Assembly (NCBI GenBank): GCA_903876445.1
Contig: CAIQZX010000145.1
Span: forward strand, 1 to 34,023
Direction of reading: 5' to 3'
Source of the DNA: an uncultured Pseudomonadota bacterium
GTDB taxonomy: Bacteria > Pseudomonadota > Gammaproteobacteria > Methylococcales > Methylomonadaceae
DNA length: 34,023 nucleotides
Position numbers and translations under genes: made by a program. Shown here in pieces: positions 1 to 8,853 of the stretch (positions within the stretch are counted from its first letter, which is position 1; each line of letters begins with the position of its first letter). The notes below the pieces were generated by a model, which was not told the DNA's origin, searched no databases, and worked only from the letters and a program-made list of their open reading frames with translations.

Positions 1-139
1 GGACTTTCGGGGGCTAGTCTGTGAAGTGAACGGTGCTGTAATGCCGTCAGCAGCAGAAACCAGCAGGTAGTAGTGATACACACCTGCTCCTGAGTTAAAT
101 CAGGAATCCCCGTTCCCTTTAGGGCGGGGAGGATGTCAA
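1..139 (+). mobile_element. Right end of an IS200/IS605-group (IS1341-like) transposon, truncated by the window edge
   Basis: The first bases encode the last residues of a TnpB protein. They are followed by three nested or adjacent stem-loops: AGCAGGT 62-68 with ACCTGCT 82-88, TCCTGA 88-93 with TCAGGA 100-105, and TCCCCG 107-112 with CGGGGA 125-130, the last with an inner CCCT/AGGG stem. The element appears to end in TCAA at 136-139, a cleavage tetranucleotide known from right ends of this family (for example IS608). Elements of this group have no inverted terminal repeats and use subterminal hairpins, which fits. Only the right end is visible, so I cannot tell whether a TnpA transposase is present. 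The exact end at 139 is inferred from the TCAA. Confidence 0.8.
2..70 (+). CDS. tnpB: TnpB (IS605 OrfB) RNA-guided nuclease, C-terminal fragment
   Basis: Reading from base 2, the frame gives the C-terminal string CEVNGAVMPSAAETSR before two TAG stops at 68-73. This is a well-conserved ending of TnpB/IS1341-type proteins in proteobacteria and cyanobacteria. Only about 22 residues are in the window. The RuvC catalytic residues and the zinc finger lie upstream and cannot be judged, so the gene may be intact or broken outside the window. TnpB is an RNA-guided DNA endonuclease that helps the transposon persist and is the family from which Cas12 evolved. Confidence 0.8.
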   Translation, partial: DFRGLVCEVNGAVMPSAAETSR

Positions 140-163
140 TAACACTATATTTCAGGATTTAAG

Positions 164-1114
164 ATGATTATTGTCACAGGTGGCGCGGGATTTATCGGAA
201 GCAACATTGTTTATGCTTTAAACCAACAAGGCGAAGAAGATATTTTAGTCGTTGATAATTTAACAAATGGTCACAAAATGCAAAATATCGCCGATTTAAA
301 TATCGCCGATTATATGGATAAACAAGAATTTATCGACCATCTCGATAATCCCAATTTTTTAACTCACGTTCGCGCTGTGTTTCATCAAGGTGCGTGTTCA
401 GCAACAACCGAATGGAATGGGCATTACATTATGGCGAATAATTATGCGTATTCAAAACGGCTGTTAGCATGGTGCCAAGCTAAACATATTCCCTTTATTT
501 ATGCGTCTTCAGCCTCTGTTTACGGTATGGGTGAAAACGGTTTTCGCGTTGACCGAAATTGTGAAAAACCTATCAATATGTATGCGTATTCCAAATTTCA
601 ATTCGATCAATATGTGCGCCGTATTTTGCCCCATTCAAACAGCCAAATTGTGGGTTTGCGTTATTTCAACGTTTACGGTTCACGCGAACAACATAAAGGC
701 GGCATGAGTAGCACAGCGTTTCATTTTAACAATCAATTAAAAATCAGTGATGACGTGAAATTATTTGCCGGTTGTGATGATTACGCCGATGGCGAACAAC
801 AACGTGATTTTGTTTATGTGAATGACGTGGTGGCCGTGAATTTATGGTTTTTGAAAAATTCGTCTAAAAGCGGAATTTTTAACGTCGGAACAGGTCAAGC
901 AGAAACGTTTAATTCAATGGCGCAAGCGGTCATTGATTGGCATAAACGCGGAAAAACGCATTACATTCCCTTTCCTGACCATTTAAAAGGCGCGTACCAA
1001 AGTTTTACGCAGGCAGATATTAGCAGTTTGCGTGACGCGGGTTATGATGCGGAATTCATGAATGTGCAACAAGGTGTAACCGATTATTTGAATGGATTAA
1101 ACAATCGTGATTGA
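164..1114 (+). CDS. hldD: ADP-L-glycero-D-manno-heptose 6-epimerase
   Basis: This enzyme converts ADP-D-glycero-D-manno-heptose to the L-glycero form in the cytoplasm, the last step before heptose enters the LPS inner core. It is an extended short-chain dehydrogenase of 316 aa, close to the family's usual 310. The Rossmann motif GGAGFIG is at residues 6-12. The catalytic pair of the E. coli enzyme, Tyr140 and Lys178, is found at exactly those positions (MYAYSK at 139-144, HKGG around 178). An AGGA at 154-157 gives a good ribosome site for the ATG at 164. The gene starts only 24 bp beyond the IS605-type end, so its original promoter may have been displaced. The next gene overlaps its stop codon. 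Confidence 0.95.
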   Translation: MIIVTGGAGFIGSNIVYALNQQGEEDILVVDNLTNGHKMQNIADLNIADYMDKQEFIDHLDNPNFLTHVRAVFHQGACSATTEWNGHYIMANNYAYSKRLLAWCQAKHIPFIYASSASVYGMGENGFRVDRNCEKPINMYAYSKFQFDQYVRRILPHSNSQIVGLRYFNVYGSREQHKGGMSSTAFHFNNQLKISDDVKLFAGCDDYADGEQQRDFVYVNDVVAVNLWFLKNSSKSGIFNVGTGQAETFNSMAQAVIDWHKRGKTHYIPFPDHLKGAYQSFTQADISSLRDAGYDAEFMNVQQGVTDYLNGLNNRD

Positions 1115-1646
1115 AGCATTAAATAATTTATTACCGCAAACACAATGCGGACAATGTGGTTTTAAAGGTTGTCGCCCTTACGCGGAAGCCATTGTTTCGG
1201 GTGAAGCCGATATAAATCAATGTCCACCAAGCGGAGACAGTGGCATTGCAAAAATCGCTGAATTTTTAAATGTACCGACTAAATTACTGAATACGCAATT
1301 TGGCGAACATAAATCAAAAAGTGTTGCCGTTATTGATGAATCCCAATGTATTGGATGTGTGAAATGTATTGCCGCCTGCCCTGTCGATGCCATTGTTGGA
1401 TCGGCGAAATTTATGCACACGGTGATTACGCAAGAATGTACAGGCTGTGAATTGTGTATTGCGCCCTGCCCTATCGATTGCATTTCAATGCAGCCACTGG
1501 AAAATCCAAAACTCGCGCCAAGCAATTCACATTCTAAAAAACGTTATGAAACCCGTTTGGCGCGTCAAGAAAAAGAAGCTATTGAAAAAACAGAACGTTT
1601 ACGGCTTCAAAAAGAACGATTATTAGGAAAAGTGTCTTATTCCTAA
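1107..1646 (+). CDS. rnfB: RnfB-like polyferredoxin lacking a membrane anchor
   Basis: RnfB is the ferredoxin-like subunit of the Rnf/Rsx ion-pumping electron-transfer complex. This 179-aa protein starts directly at the cysteine domain: C14, C17, C22 and C39 match the Fe-S motif of RnfB. Two classical 4Fe-4S motifs follow, C81/C84/C87/C91 and C111/C114/C117/C121. Canonical gamma RnfB begins with a membrane helix, which is absent here. The C-terminus is instead a basic, probably helical tail rich in Arg, Lys and Glu, a form also seen in betaproteobacterial RnfB-like proteins. It begins with GTG and overlaps the hldD stop by 8 bases. No rnfA, C, D, G or E is present in the window, so it may act as a free-standing ferredoxin rather than part of Rnf. 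Confidence 0.8.
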   Translation: MIEALNNLLPQTQCGQCGFKGCRPYAEAIVSGEADINQCPPSGDSGIAKIAEFLNVPTKLLNTQFGEHKSKSVAVIDESQCIGCVKCIAACPVDAIVGSAKFMHTVITQECTGCELCIAPCPIDCISMQPLENPKLAPSNSHSKKRYETRLARQEKEAIEKTERLRLQKERLLGKVSYS

Positions 1647-1660
1647 ATTTTTGATTTGCG

Positions 1661-1686
1661 TGGAGCGCGACATTTATCGCGCTCCA
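1661..1686. terminator. Hairpin between convergent rnfB and pheT
   Basis: A perfect 10-bp stem (TGGAGCGCGA 1661-1670, TCGCGCTCCA 1677-1686) with a 6-nt loop lies between the two convergent stop codons. A second small hairpin (TGGCA/TGCCA around a TTTT loop) follows at about 1690. Neither strand has a strong uridine tract directly after the main stem. A bidirectional terminator or 3' mRNA stabiliser is therefore likely from position but not proven. Confidence 0.5.
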
Positions 1687-1717
1687 AAAATGGCATTTTT
1701 GCCAAAACGAACTATCC

Positions 1718-4093
1718 TTAATCGCGTAATTTCGCGCCAGTTTTTGCCGTTATGGATTCCAAAAACGTACCAACAACTGTTTCGATTTCGACATCTGTTA
1801 ATGTTTGAGCGTGATTTTGCAAAACTAAACTTAATGCCACACTTTTGAAACCTTCGTCCACGCCTTTTCCGCGATACACGTCAAAAATCACCGCTTCTTG
1901 TAAAAGCGGTTCATTGCAAGTATGGATAGCGGCAATAATTTCGCCCGCATTGATTTCTTCCTTAACCAGCAACGCCAAATCACGACGAACAGATGGGAAT
2001 TTTGATAACGATTTGAAATTTGCGCGTTGTTTTTGGAGCAATAAATCTTGCGCCAATTCAAACAAAAACACAGGCGTTTCAAAACCCAATTGTTGCTCTA
2101 AAGTTGGATGCAACATTCCAAGCCAGCCAACGATTTCGTCATTTTCAGCGATAATTTTCGCGCTTTGACCGGGGTGTAACGTTTCATTTGAATCTGCGAC
2201 GAATTGCACTTTGCAACCGGTTAATTCAAACATCGCTTCCACGTCGGCTTTTACGTCATAGAAATCAACGGCACGTTCTTTTTCGCCCCATTGTTCATTC
2301 CACGCATTGCCTAACGCCAAACCTGCCAACATTTTTTCTTGTAATGTTTCGCCATCTTTCTGCACAAAACGCAAACCCGATTCAAATAATCGCACGCGCG
2401 TTTGTTGACGGTTTGTGTTGTGCAAAGCCGCGTTTAATAATCCGCCCCACAATGTAGTTCGCATTACTGCCAAATCCGCTGAAATAGGATTTCGCAATTT
2501 CACAAATTCTGCACTGGGCGCAATCGCCGTTTGCATAGCTTCATCAATGAAACTGTAAGTAATCGCTTCTTGATAACCTAAATCCACAAGCAAATCTTTC
2601 ACACGTTCCAAATCTAAAACATTTTCGGTCGCTTGATTCAACGCTGAACGCACCAAAATTTGATTGTTTGGCAAATTGTTGTAACCGTAAATTCGTGCAA
2701 TTTCTTCAATCAAATCGGCTTCAATCGCAATGTCGAAACGAAAACTCGGCGGCGTAACTTTCCAGCCGCCAGCTTGCGCTTCAACTTGCATTCCTAAACG
2801 TTGCAAAATGCCCGTAACGATTTCATTTTCAAACGTCACGCCCAAAATTTTGTTGAGTTTTTCTTGGCGCAACGAAATTGGGTGACGTTTTGGCAATTCT
2901 GAAACAGTTGTCACGTCAGTAATTTCGCCCGCCGCTCCGCCGCAAATTTCCAAAATCAGTTGCGACGCACGTTCAATGGCGCGGGTTTGCAATTCAAAAT
3001 CCACGCCGCGCTCAAAACGGTGTGACGAATCGGTGTGTAAACCAAATTGACGGGCTTTGCCGGCAATCGCTAGCGGTGTGAAAAATGCACATTCTAAAAA
3101 GACTTTGGTTGTTTCTTCATGAACAGCCGAATAACTCCCACCCATTACACCCGCAAACGCTAACGCGCTTTCACCGTCCGAAATCACTAAACTTTTTTCA
3201 TCAAACATAATCGTCTGATTGTTTAATAATTCCAATGTTTCACCATTAACGGCGTAACGAACTGTAATACCACCGGCTAATTTTGCTGAATCGAAAACGT
3301 GCAACGGTTGACCTAATTCGAGCAACACATAATTTGTCACATCAACAAGCGGACTGAGTGAACGCAAACCTGAACGACGCAAGCGTTCTTGCATCCAAAG
3401 TGGTGTTTGCGCTTTGTTATTTACGCCAGAAATGACGCGACCTAAATAACGTGGACACGCCGTCGTTGCTTCAACCGTAACGGATAATTTTTCAGAGGTT
3501 GTAACTGCAACGGATTCAACGGCTGGAATGTTCAATTGAATTTGATTTAAAACCGCCACTTCACGCGCCACACCTTCAACGCTTAAACAATCAGCACGAT
3601 TTGGCGTTAAATCGACTTCAATGCTGTTGTCATTGAGTTGCAAGTATTCACGAATATCCATGCCGACAGGCGCATCAGCGGGCAATTCCATCAAGCCTTC
3701 AGCTTCAGCGACAAGTCCTAATTCTTTTGCCGAACAAAGCATTCCGAATGATTCAACGCCGCGCAATTTTGATTTTTTGATTTTGAAATCACCAGGCAAC
3801 ACTGCACCAATGACCGAAGCAGGAATTTTCAAACCCGCTCGCACATTTGCCGCGCCACACACAATTTGTAACGGTTCAGCTTCACCGACATTGACTTTGC
3901 AAACGCGCAATTTGTCTGCGTCAGGATGCTGTTCTGTCTCTAACACTTCACCGACGACCACGCCACTAAATTGTGCCGCGACAGGCTCAACAGAATCCAC
4001 TTCCAAACCCGCCATTGTGATTTGTGCAACGAGTTCTTCCGTGCTAAGTTCTGGATTAACATAGGTTCTTAACCAAGTTTCACTGATTTTCAT
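1718..4093 (-). CDS. pheT: Phenylalanyl-tRNA synthetase beta subunit
   Basis: PheT pairs with PheS as an alpha2-beta2 enzyme that charges tRNA-Phe; the beta subunit carries the editing site and tRNA contacts. At 791 aa it has the usual length (E. coli 795). Visible domains in order are an N-terminal EMAP/tRNA-binding fold (VGEVLETEQHPDADKLRVC, about 47-65), the B3/4 editing region, the B5 domain, the catalytic-like domain, and a C-terminal FDX-ACB domain starting near LSKFPSVRRDLALL. The ATG at 4093 gives the typical start MKISETWLR. It lies 18 bp after pheS in a two-gene operon. ihfA, which often follows pheT in gammaproteobacteria, is not downstream. Confidence 0.97.
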   Translation of the reverse strand: MKISETWLRTYVNPELSTEELVAQITMAGLEVDSVEPVAAQFSGVVVGEVLETEQHPDADKLRVCKVNVGEAEPLQIVCGAANVRAGLKIPASVIGAVLPGDFKIKKSKLRGVESFGMLCSAKELGLVAEAEGLMELPADAPVGMDIREYLQLNDNSIEVDLTPNRADCLSVEGVAREVAVLNQIQLNIPAVESVAVTTSEKLSVTVEATTACPRYLGRVISGVNNKAQTPLWMQERLRRSGLRSLSPLVDVTNYVLLELGQPLHVFDSAKLAGGITVRYAVNGETLELLNNQTIMFDEKSLVISDGESALAFAGVMGGSYSAVHEETTKVFLECAFFTPLAIAGKARQFGLHTDSSHRFERGVDFELQTRAIERASQLILEICGGAAGEITDVTTVSELPKRHPISLRQEKLNKILGVTFENEIVTGILQRLGMQVEAQAGGWKVTPPSFRFDIAIEADLIEEIARIYGYNNLPNNQILVRSALNQATENVLDLERVKDLLVDLGYQEAITYSFIDEAMQTAIAPSAEFVKLRNPISADLAVMRTTLWGGLLNAALHNTNRQQTRVRLFESGLRFVQKDGETLQEKMLAGLALGNAWNEQWGEKERAVDFYDVKADVEAMFELTGCKVQFVADSNETLHPGQSAKIIAENDEIVGWLGMLHPTLEQQLGFETPVFLFELAQDLLLQKQRANFKSLSKFPSVRRDLALLVKEEINAGEIIAAIHTCNEPLLQEAVIFDVYRGKGVDEGFKSVALSLVLQNHAQTLTDVEIETVVGTFLESITAKTGAKLRD

Positions 4094-4111
4094 GCGCTTA
4101 ACGTCCTTGTC

Positions 4112-5173
<1,062 letters not shown>

Positions 5174-5261
5174 TCACTGTAGCTATCCAAAATAGCTTGT
5201 TTTTGTTGCAGTTTTTAATTTTTGTGCATAATGTATTTTTAAGATAATTCATGCGTCGCTT

Positions 5262-5289
5262 TTGCAATTCACTGAAAAATCTATATAAT
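5262..5289 (+). promoter_or_regulatory. Sigma-70 promoter of the rpsF operon
   Basis: A TTGCAA -35 box at 5262-5267 is followed, after 16 bp, by a perfect TATAAT -10 box at 5284-5289. Transcription would start near 5296, leaving a leader of about 80 nt before the rpsF ATG. It is the only strong promoter-like pair in the 244-bp space between the divergent pheS and rpsF genes. Confidence 0.7.
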
Positions 5290-5375
5290 TGCCGCTCTTT
5301 TACCGAGCATCCCGCTCCTCCTTGCTTTACCATTTTTATAATAGTGATGGAAGGCTTCACCAAAAGGAAACATAA

Positions 5376-5828
5376 ATGCGACACTACGAAATTGTCTTTT
5401 TAGTTCATCCTGACCAAAGTAGTCAGGTACCTGCGATGATTGACCGTTACAAATCGGTTATCGAAGCAACATCAGGAAAAATTCACCGATTAGAAGATTG
5501 GGGACGCAGACAAATGGCGTATCCAATCAAAAAAATTCACAAAGCTCATTACATTTTAATGAACGTTGAATGTGATCAAGTTGCATTAAACGAACTTGAA
5601 ACTGGATTCCGTTTTAACGATGCCATTTTGCGTAGCATGATTTTGTTACAAGAAGCTGCCATCACTGAACCATCAATCATTGCGACTTCAACAGCTGAAG
5701 AAAATAAAGCGGCAGAATTACGCGCGAAAGATGCAGCAGCGCGTGAAGCGGCAGCAGCTTTAGCAGCAGCTGAAATCGACTTAGACGATGCTGATGAAGA
5801 CTTTGATGCTGATGATTCAGCAGAATAA
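5376..5828 (+). CDS. rpsF: 30S ribosomal protein S6
   Basis: S6 binds S18 in the platform of the small ribosomal subunit. The first 100 residues fit the family: [15 protein letters not shown] at the N-terminus, the [22 protein letters not shown] segment around 38-59, and the RFNDAILR segment near 88. At 150 aa it is longer than the E. coli protein because of an Ala-rich, then Asp/Glu-rich tail (about 108-150). Acidic C-terminal tails are normal for gammaproteobacterial S6 and receive glutamates from RimK in E. coli. An AAGGAAA ribosome site precedes the ATG. It heads an operon with rpsR. Confidence 0.97.
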   Translation: MRHYEIVFLVHPDQSSQVPAMIDRYKSVIEATSGKIHRLEDWGRRQMAYPIKKIHKAHYILMNVECDQVALNELETGFRFNDAILRSMILLQEAAITEPSIIATSTAEENKAAELRAKDAAAREAAAALAAAEIDLDDADEDFDADDSAE

Positions 5829-5857
5829 TCCATTTCACTATTCATTACGGAATTAAC

Positions 5858-6085
5858 ATGGCACGCAACATTAGACGTAAAAAATTCTGCCGTTTCACCG
5901 AAGAAAACAGCAGTCAAATTGACTATAAAGATTTGAGTTTGTTAGGCGATTACGTTACCGAAACAGGTAAAATCGTTCCAAGTCGTATCACAGGAACGCC
6001 TGCAAAATATCAAAGACAAATTTGCACCGCAATCAAACGGGCGCGTTTTATCGCGTTATTACCGTATTGCGACGCACACGAATAA
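5858..6085 (+). CDS. rpsR: 30S ribosomal protein S18
   Basis: This 75-aa protein has the expected S18 pattern: a basic N-terminus ([13 protein letters not shown]), the central [22 protein letters not shown] core, and the conserved ending [15 protein letters not shown]. It forms a heterodimer with S6 on 16S rRNA. It lies 29 bp after rpsF. The priB gene that sits between rpsF and rpsR in enterobacteria is absent. Confidence 0.97.
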   Translation: MARNIRRKKFCRFTEENSSQIDYKDLSLLGDYVTETGKIVPSRITGTPAKYQRQICTAIKRARFIALLPYCDAHE

Positions 6086-6097
6086 ATTGAAAATCTA

Positions 6098-6976
6098 ATG
6101 GGATTCTTAGCAACTTATATTATGCGTGGACGTTGGCAAGCGGTCATTGCTGCCATCAGTTTAGCGTTCTTATCGTTGTTTATGCCACCCATTAGTATTG
6201 TTAGCTCCGCTGCTGTAGCGTTAGTGACGTTGCGGCTTGGAGCTTATGAAGGATTAACGGTTTTTGGTATTTCATTAGTCACTCTTGGCACATTGGGTGT
6301 ATTAGTTGGTAACATCGAATTCGCGTTGCTTTACGGTGTTGTTTTGTGGCTGCCAATTTGGGTAATAGCTATTTTATTACGAGCCGGTCGCCAATTATCA
6401 TTGGCAATTGAAAGTGCTGTATTGTTGGGTGGGATTACTATTATTGTGTTTTCACTATTTAAGCCTGATGCGTTTGAAATGTGGAAAAGTTTATTGATAC
6501 AAATGTCGCCACCAAATGCAGCATTGGACGTACAACCACAAATAGAACTTATCGCCCACTATATGACGGGCATTATTGCCGCTGGGACGATTTTTGGCTG
6601 GATATTCGCACTGTTTCTTGCACGTTGGTGGCAAGCACAACTTTATAATCCAGATGGATTTAAAACAGAATACTTAGCGTTATCAACGTCTAAACGCTTA
6701 GCAATGGGAAGCATTACGCTTGTGGGCATCGCTGCATTCACACAGGGTAATCTGTCAGAATTAGCGTGGAATTTGAGTATTCTCGCTTTTGTGCTTTATA
6801 CCTTCGTCGGTACAGCCGTTTGTCACAGTTTACTCGCACCACTAAAGCAAGGTCGCTATTTAGTTATTGGTTTTTATATGACCGTTTTTTTGATCCCACA
6901 TTTGCTAATTCCGGTTGTTTCGATTGGTGTTATTGATTCGTGGTTAAATTTACGTCATAAACTCAAAACGAAATAA
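6098..6976 (+). CDS. Multi-pass membrane protein, DUF2232-like, in the S6-S18-L9 operon
   Basis: This 292-aa protein has about eight hydrophobic segments, and its sequence and position fit the DUF2232/YybS-type membrane proteins. These are distantly related to substrate-binding components of ECF-type vitamin transporters, but no substrate is known. The N-terminus MGFLATYIMRGRWQAVI is basic before the first helix, consistent with cytoplasmic orientation. It starts 12 bp after rpsR and precedes rplI, a position where several gammaproteobacteria (for example pseudomonads) also carry a membrane protein gene. I cannot see a transporter ATPase nearby. The family assignment is moderate and the function unknown. 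Confidence 0.65.
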   Translation: MGFLATYIMRGRWQAVIAAISLAFLSLFMPPISIVSSAAVALVTLRLGAYEGLTVFGISLVTLGTLGVLVGNIEFALLYGVVLWLPIWVIAILLRAGRQLSLAIESAVLLGGITIIVFSLFKPDAFEMWKSLLIQMSPPNAALDVQPQIELIAHYMTGIIAAGTIFGWIFALFLARWWQAQLYNPDGFKTEYLALSTSKRLAMGSITLVGIAAFTQGNLSELAWNLSILAFVLYTFVGTAVCHSLLAPLKQGRYLVIGFYMTVFLIPHLLIPVVSIGVIDSWLNLRHKLKTK

Positions 6977-6995
6977 TCAACCAACAACAGTTAAT

Positions 6996-7056
6996 CAAAA
7001 TTTAAGTGCGTCTTACAAATTAGGCGCAAACACTACATTCACTGCTCAACAGGCAG
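6996..7056 (+). promoter_or_regulatory. Two small hairpins in the 103-bp gap upstream of rplI
   Basis: The gap 6977-7079 contains TGCGTC...GGCGCA, a 6-bp stem with one G-U pair and a 10-nt loop, and ACTGC/GCAGT around a 7-nt loop just before the ribosome site. They may stabilise or separate the rplI transcript. No clear promoter was found in the gap. Boundaries are approximate. Confidence 0.25.
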
Positions 7057-7079
7057 TTTAGAAAACGAGGATGGTAAAG

Positions 7080-7529
7080 ATGGAAATAATTCTTCTTGAA
7101 AAAATTGCGAATTTAGGCAGTTTGGGCGACAAAGTCAATGTTAAAAATGGCTACGCGAGAAACTTTTTGATTCCACAAAACAAAGCAGTTGTCGCGACAG
7201 CGAAAAAAATTGCTGAATTTGAAGTTCGCCGCGCTGAATTAGAAAAAGCTGCAAACGAAAAATTATTGGCAGCTCAATCACGCGCGGAATCATTAAGCAA
7301 ATTGCACATTTCGATTGCACACAAAGCAGGCGATGAAGGCCGTTTATTTGGTTCAGTGGGTACACACGCAATTGCGGATGCAATTACAGCCGCAGGCGTT
7401 CAAGTGGATAAAAGCGAAATTCGTTTACCACATGGCACAATTCGCCATTTAGGTGATTTTGAAGTTCATGTTCATTTGCACGCTGATGTTAATGCTGTTT
7501 GTGCAGTTAAAATCACAGCTGAGGCTTAA
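7080..7529 (+). CDS. rplI: 50S ribosomal protein L9
   Basis: L9 is a two-domain protein of the large subunit at the base of the L1 stalk, involved in frame maintenance. The start [19 protein letters not shown] and the loop [14 protein letters not shown] are typical. There are two candidate ATGs, at 7071 and 7080. I prefer 7080, because the GAGG at 7067-7070 would touch the first ATG but sits 9 bp before the second, and because the resulting 149 aa equals the E. coli length. The long central helix (about 40-75) and the C-terminal domain ending [11 protein letters not shown] are intact. It closes the rpsF operon. Confidence 0.97.
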   Translation: MEIILLEKIANLGSLGDKVNVKNGYARNFLIPQNKAVVATAKKIAEFEVRRAELEKAANEKLLAAQSRAESLSKLHISIAHKAGDEGRLFGSVGTHAIADAITAAGVQVDKSEIRLPHGTIRHLGDFEVHVHLHADVNAVCAVKITAEA

Positions 7530-7542
7530 TTTTCAGCTCGAA

Positions 7543-7567
7543 AGGCGCGAAGTTTAACTTTGCGCCT
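7543..7567 (+). terminator. Hairpin after rplI
   Basis: AGGCGCGAAG (7543-7552) pairs with CTTTGCGCCT (7558-7567) over 10 bp with one G-U pair and a 5-nt TTTAA loop. It lies between the rplI stop and the waaA start, where an operon end is expected. The following bases are not a clean T tract, so termination may be partial. Confidence 0.5.
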
Positions 7568-7581
7568 GACGCTTACATTTT

Positions 7582-8847
7582 ATGCGAAGTCTTTATTCGT
7601 TTCTTTTCTATTGCTCAATCCCCTTCGTTATTTCGCGTCTTTGGTGGCGTAGTCTTAAAAATCCCGCTTATCGACAACGTATTTCGGAGCGTTTTGGATT
7701 TTATTCACAAAGTTATGCACAAAATGTTATTTGGTTTCATGCGGTTTCGGTCGGTGAAAGTGAAGCTCTTTTTCCGTTAATTCGTTTAATTCAAACGCGC
7801 CAACCACAAATTCAAATTTTAATTACCACAACAACACCGACAGGTTCGAGACGAGTAAAAACGGTTTTGGGTGAAAGTGTGCAACACGTTTATTTACCTT
7901 ACGATTTGCCCGATGTGGTTTCGCGATTTTTGAATACGTTTAAACCTAAAATAGCGGTAATTGTTGAAACTGAAATTTGGGCAAATCTTTTTCATGCTTG
8001 CGAAAAAATTCAGATTCCATTGTATTTAATCAATGCCCGTTTATCAGAAAAATCAGTAAACGGTTATCAAAAAATTCCATTCCTCGTAGTTCCGAGCCTG
8101 TGTGCGATTACTCAAATTGCGACGCAAACAGAAGCAGATAAAAATCGCTTTATTGAAATCGGCGCAAATCCTGAAAAAGTCGAAAATTTAGGCAACATCA
8201 AATTTGACATAACAATTCCAGAATGTTGTTTATCGGAAGGTCAAAATTTAAAAAATCAAATCTTTGCAAAACGCTTTGTTTTCTTAGCCGCCAGTACACA
8301 CGATAGCGAAGAAATTTTATTACTCGATGCTTACAAAAACTTAAAAAAACAAATTCCTGAATTGATTTTAGCGATTGCACCACGTCATCCAGAACGCTTT
8401 TCAACCGTTGAAAATTTAGCAAAAAATTTAAATTTACAAACTGTCACGCGAACATCAAATCAACCGTGTGAAAATGAAACGGATGTATTTTTGATTGATA
8501 CATTAGGCGAATTAAAATTATTTTACGCCACAGCTGATTTAGCGTTTGTAGGTGGAAGTTTCGCGCCAATCGGTGGGCATAATGTTTTGGAACCCGCTGC
8601 CGTTGGTACGCCAGTTTTATTCGGTTTGGAAATGCGAAATTTCGCTTTAATCGCTGAAAAAATGTTAACTGCAAATGCCGCGATTCAATGCAAAAATGTG
8701 GCTGAATTAGAAAATCAAATTATCAAACTTTATAACCAACCTGAATTACGAAAAAATTTACAACACAATGCCAAAAACTTTGTCGTCCAAAATCAAGGCG
8801 CGACAGAACGAATTTATCAACTTTTAAACCTTGAATCTTTTATTTAA
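7582..8847 (+). CDS. waaA: 3-deoxy-D-manno-octulosonic acid (Kdo) transferase
   Basis: WaaA (KdtA) transfers Kdo from CMP-Kdo to lipid IVA at the inner face of the cytoplasmic membrane, starting the LPS core. The 421-aa length matches the family (E. coli 425). It has an N-terminal membrane anchor (about 1-20), the basic segment NPAYRQRISERFGF (27-40) and the conserved HAVSVGES motif (53-60) with the catalytic glutamate Glu59. The C-terminal GT-B half has the APRHPERF and FVGGSFAPIGGHNVLEPA motifs. Whether it adds one or two Kdo residues cannot be told from sequence. It is separated from rplI by a hairpin and lies 6 bp before miaB. Confidence 0.95.
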   Translation: MRSLYSFLFYCSIPFVISRLWWRSLKNPAYRQRISERFGFYSQSYAQNVIWFHAVSVGESEALFPLIRLIQTRQPQIQILITTTTPTGSRRVKTVLGESVQHVYLPYDLPDVVSRFLNTFKPKIAVIVETEIWANLFHACEKIQIPLYLINARLSEKSVNGYQKIPFLVVPSLCAITQIATQTEADKNRFIEIGANPEKVENLGNIKFDITIPECCLSEGQNLKNQIFAKRFVFLAASTHDSEEILLLDAYKNLKKQIPELILAIAPRHPERFSTVENLAKNLNLQTVTRTSNQPCENETDVFLIDTLGELKLFYATADLAFVGGSFAPIGGHNVLEPAAVGTPVLFGLEMRNFALIAEKMLTANAAIQCKNVAELENQIIKLYNQPELRKNLQHNAKNFVVQNQGATERIYQLLNLESFI

Positions 8848-8853
8848 AAAACT

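Larger units (their letters stand above)
1..159 (+). ncRNA. Putative omegaRNA (reRNA) scaffold and guide of the TnpB element
   Basis: In TnpB systems the guide RNA comes from the 3' end of tnpB and the transposon right end. Its variable guide is the flanking chromosomal DNA immediately outside the element. Here the hairpin-rich stretch 62-130 would be the scaffold, and about 20 nt from 140 to 159 would be the guide. The hairpins are visible in the sequence. That this stretch is transcribed and processed is inferred from the family. The 5' boundary given is only the window edge. Confidence 0.45.

Noticed and set aside
3621-4064. Open frame opposite the start of pheT
   Set aside because: It lies wholly inside pheT on the other strand, has low-complexity Ser/Thr/Ala composition and no ribosome site.
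5576-5917. Ala/Ser-rich open frame opposite rpsF and rpsR
   Set aside because: It is the reverse of the Ala-rich, acidic S6 tail and overlaps two certain ribosomal genes.
7000-7008. AAGTGCGTC considered as a DNA uptake signal because comM is present
   Set aside because: It differs from the Haemophilus uptake core and I found no repetition of it in the window.
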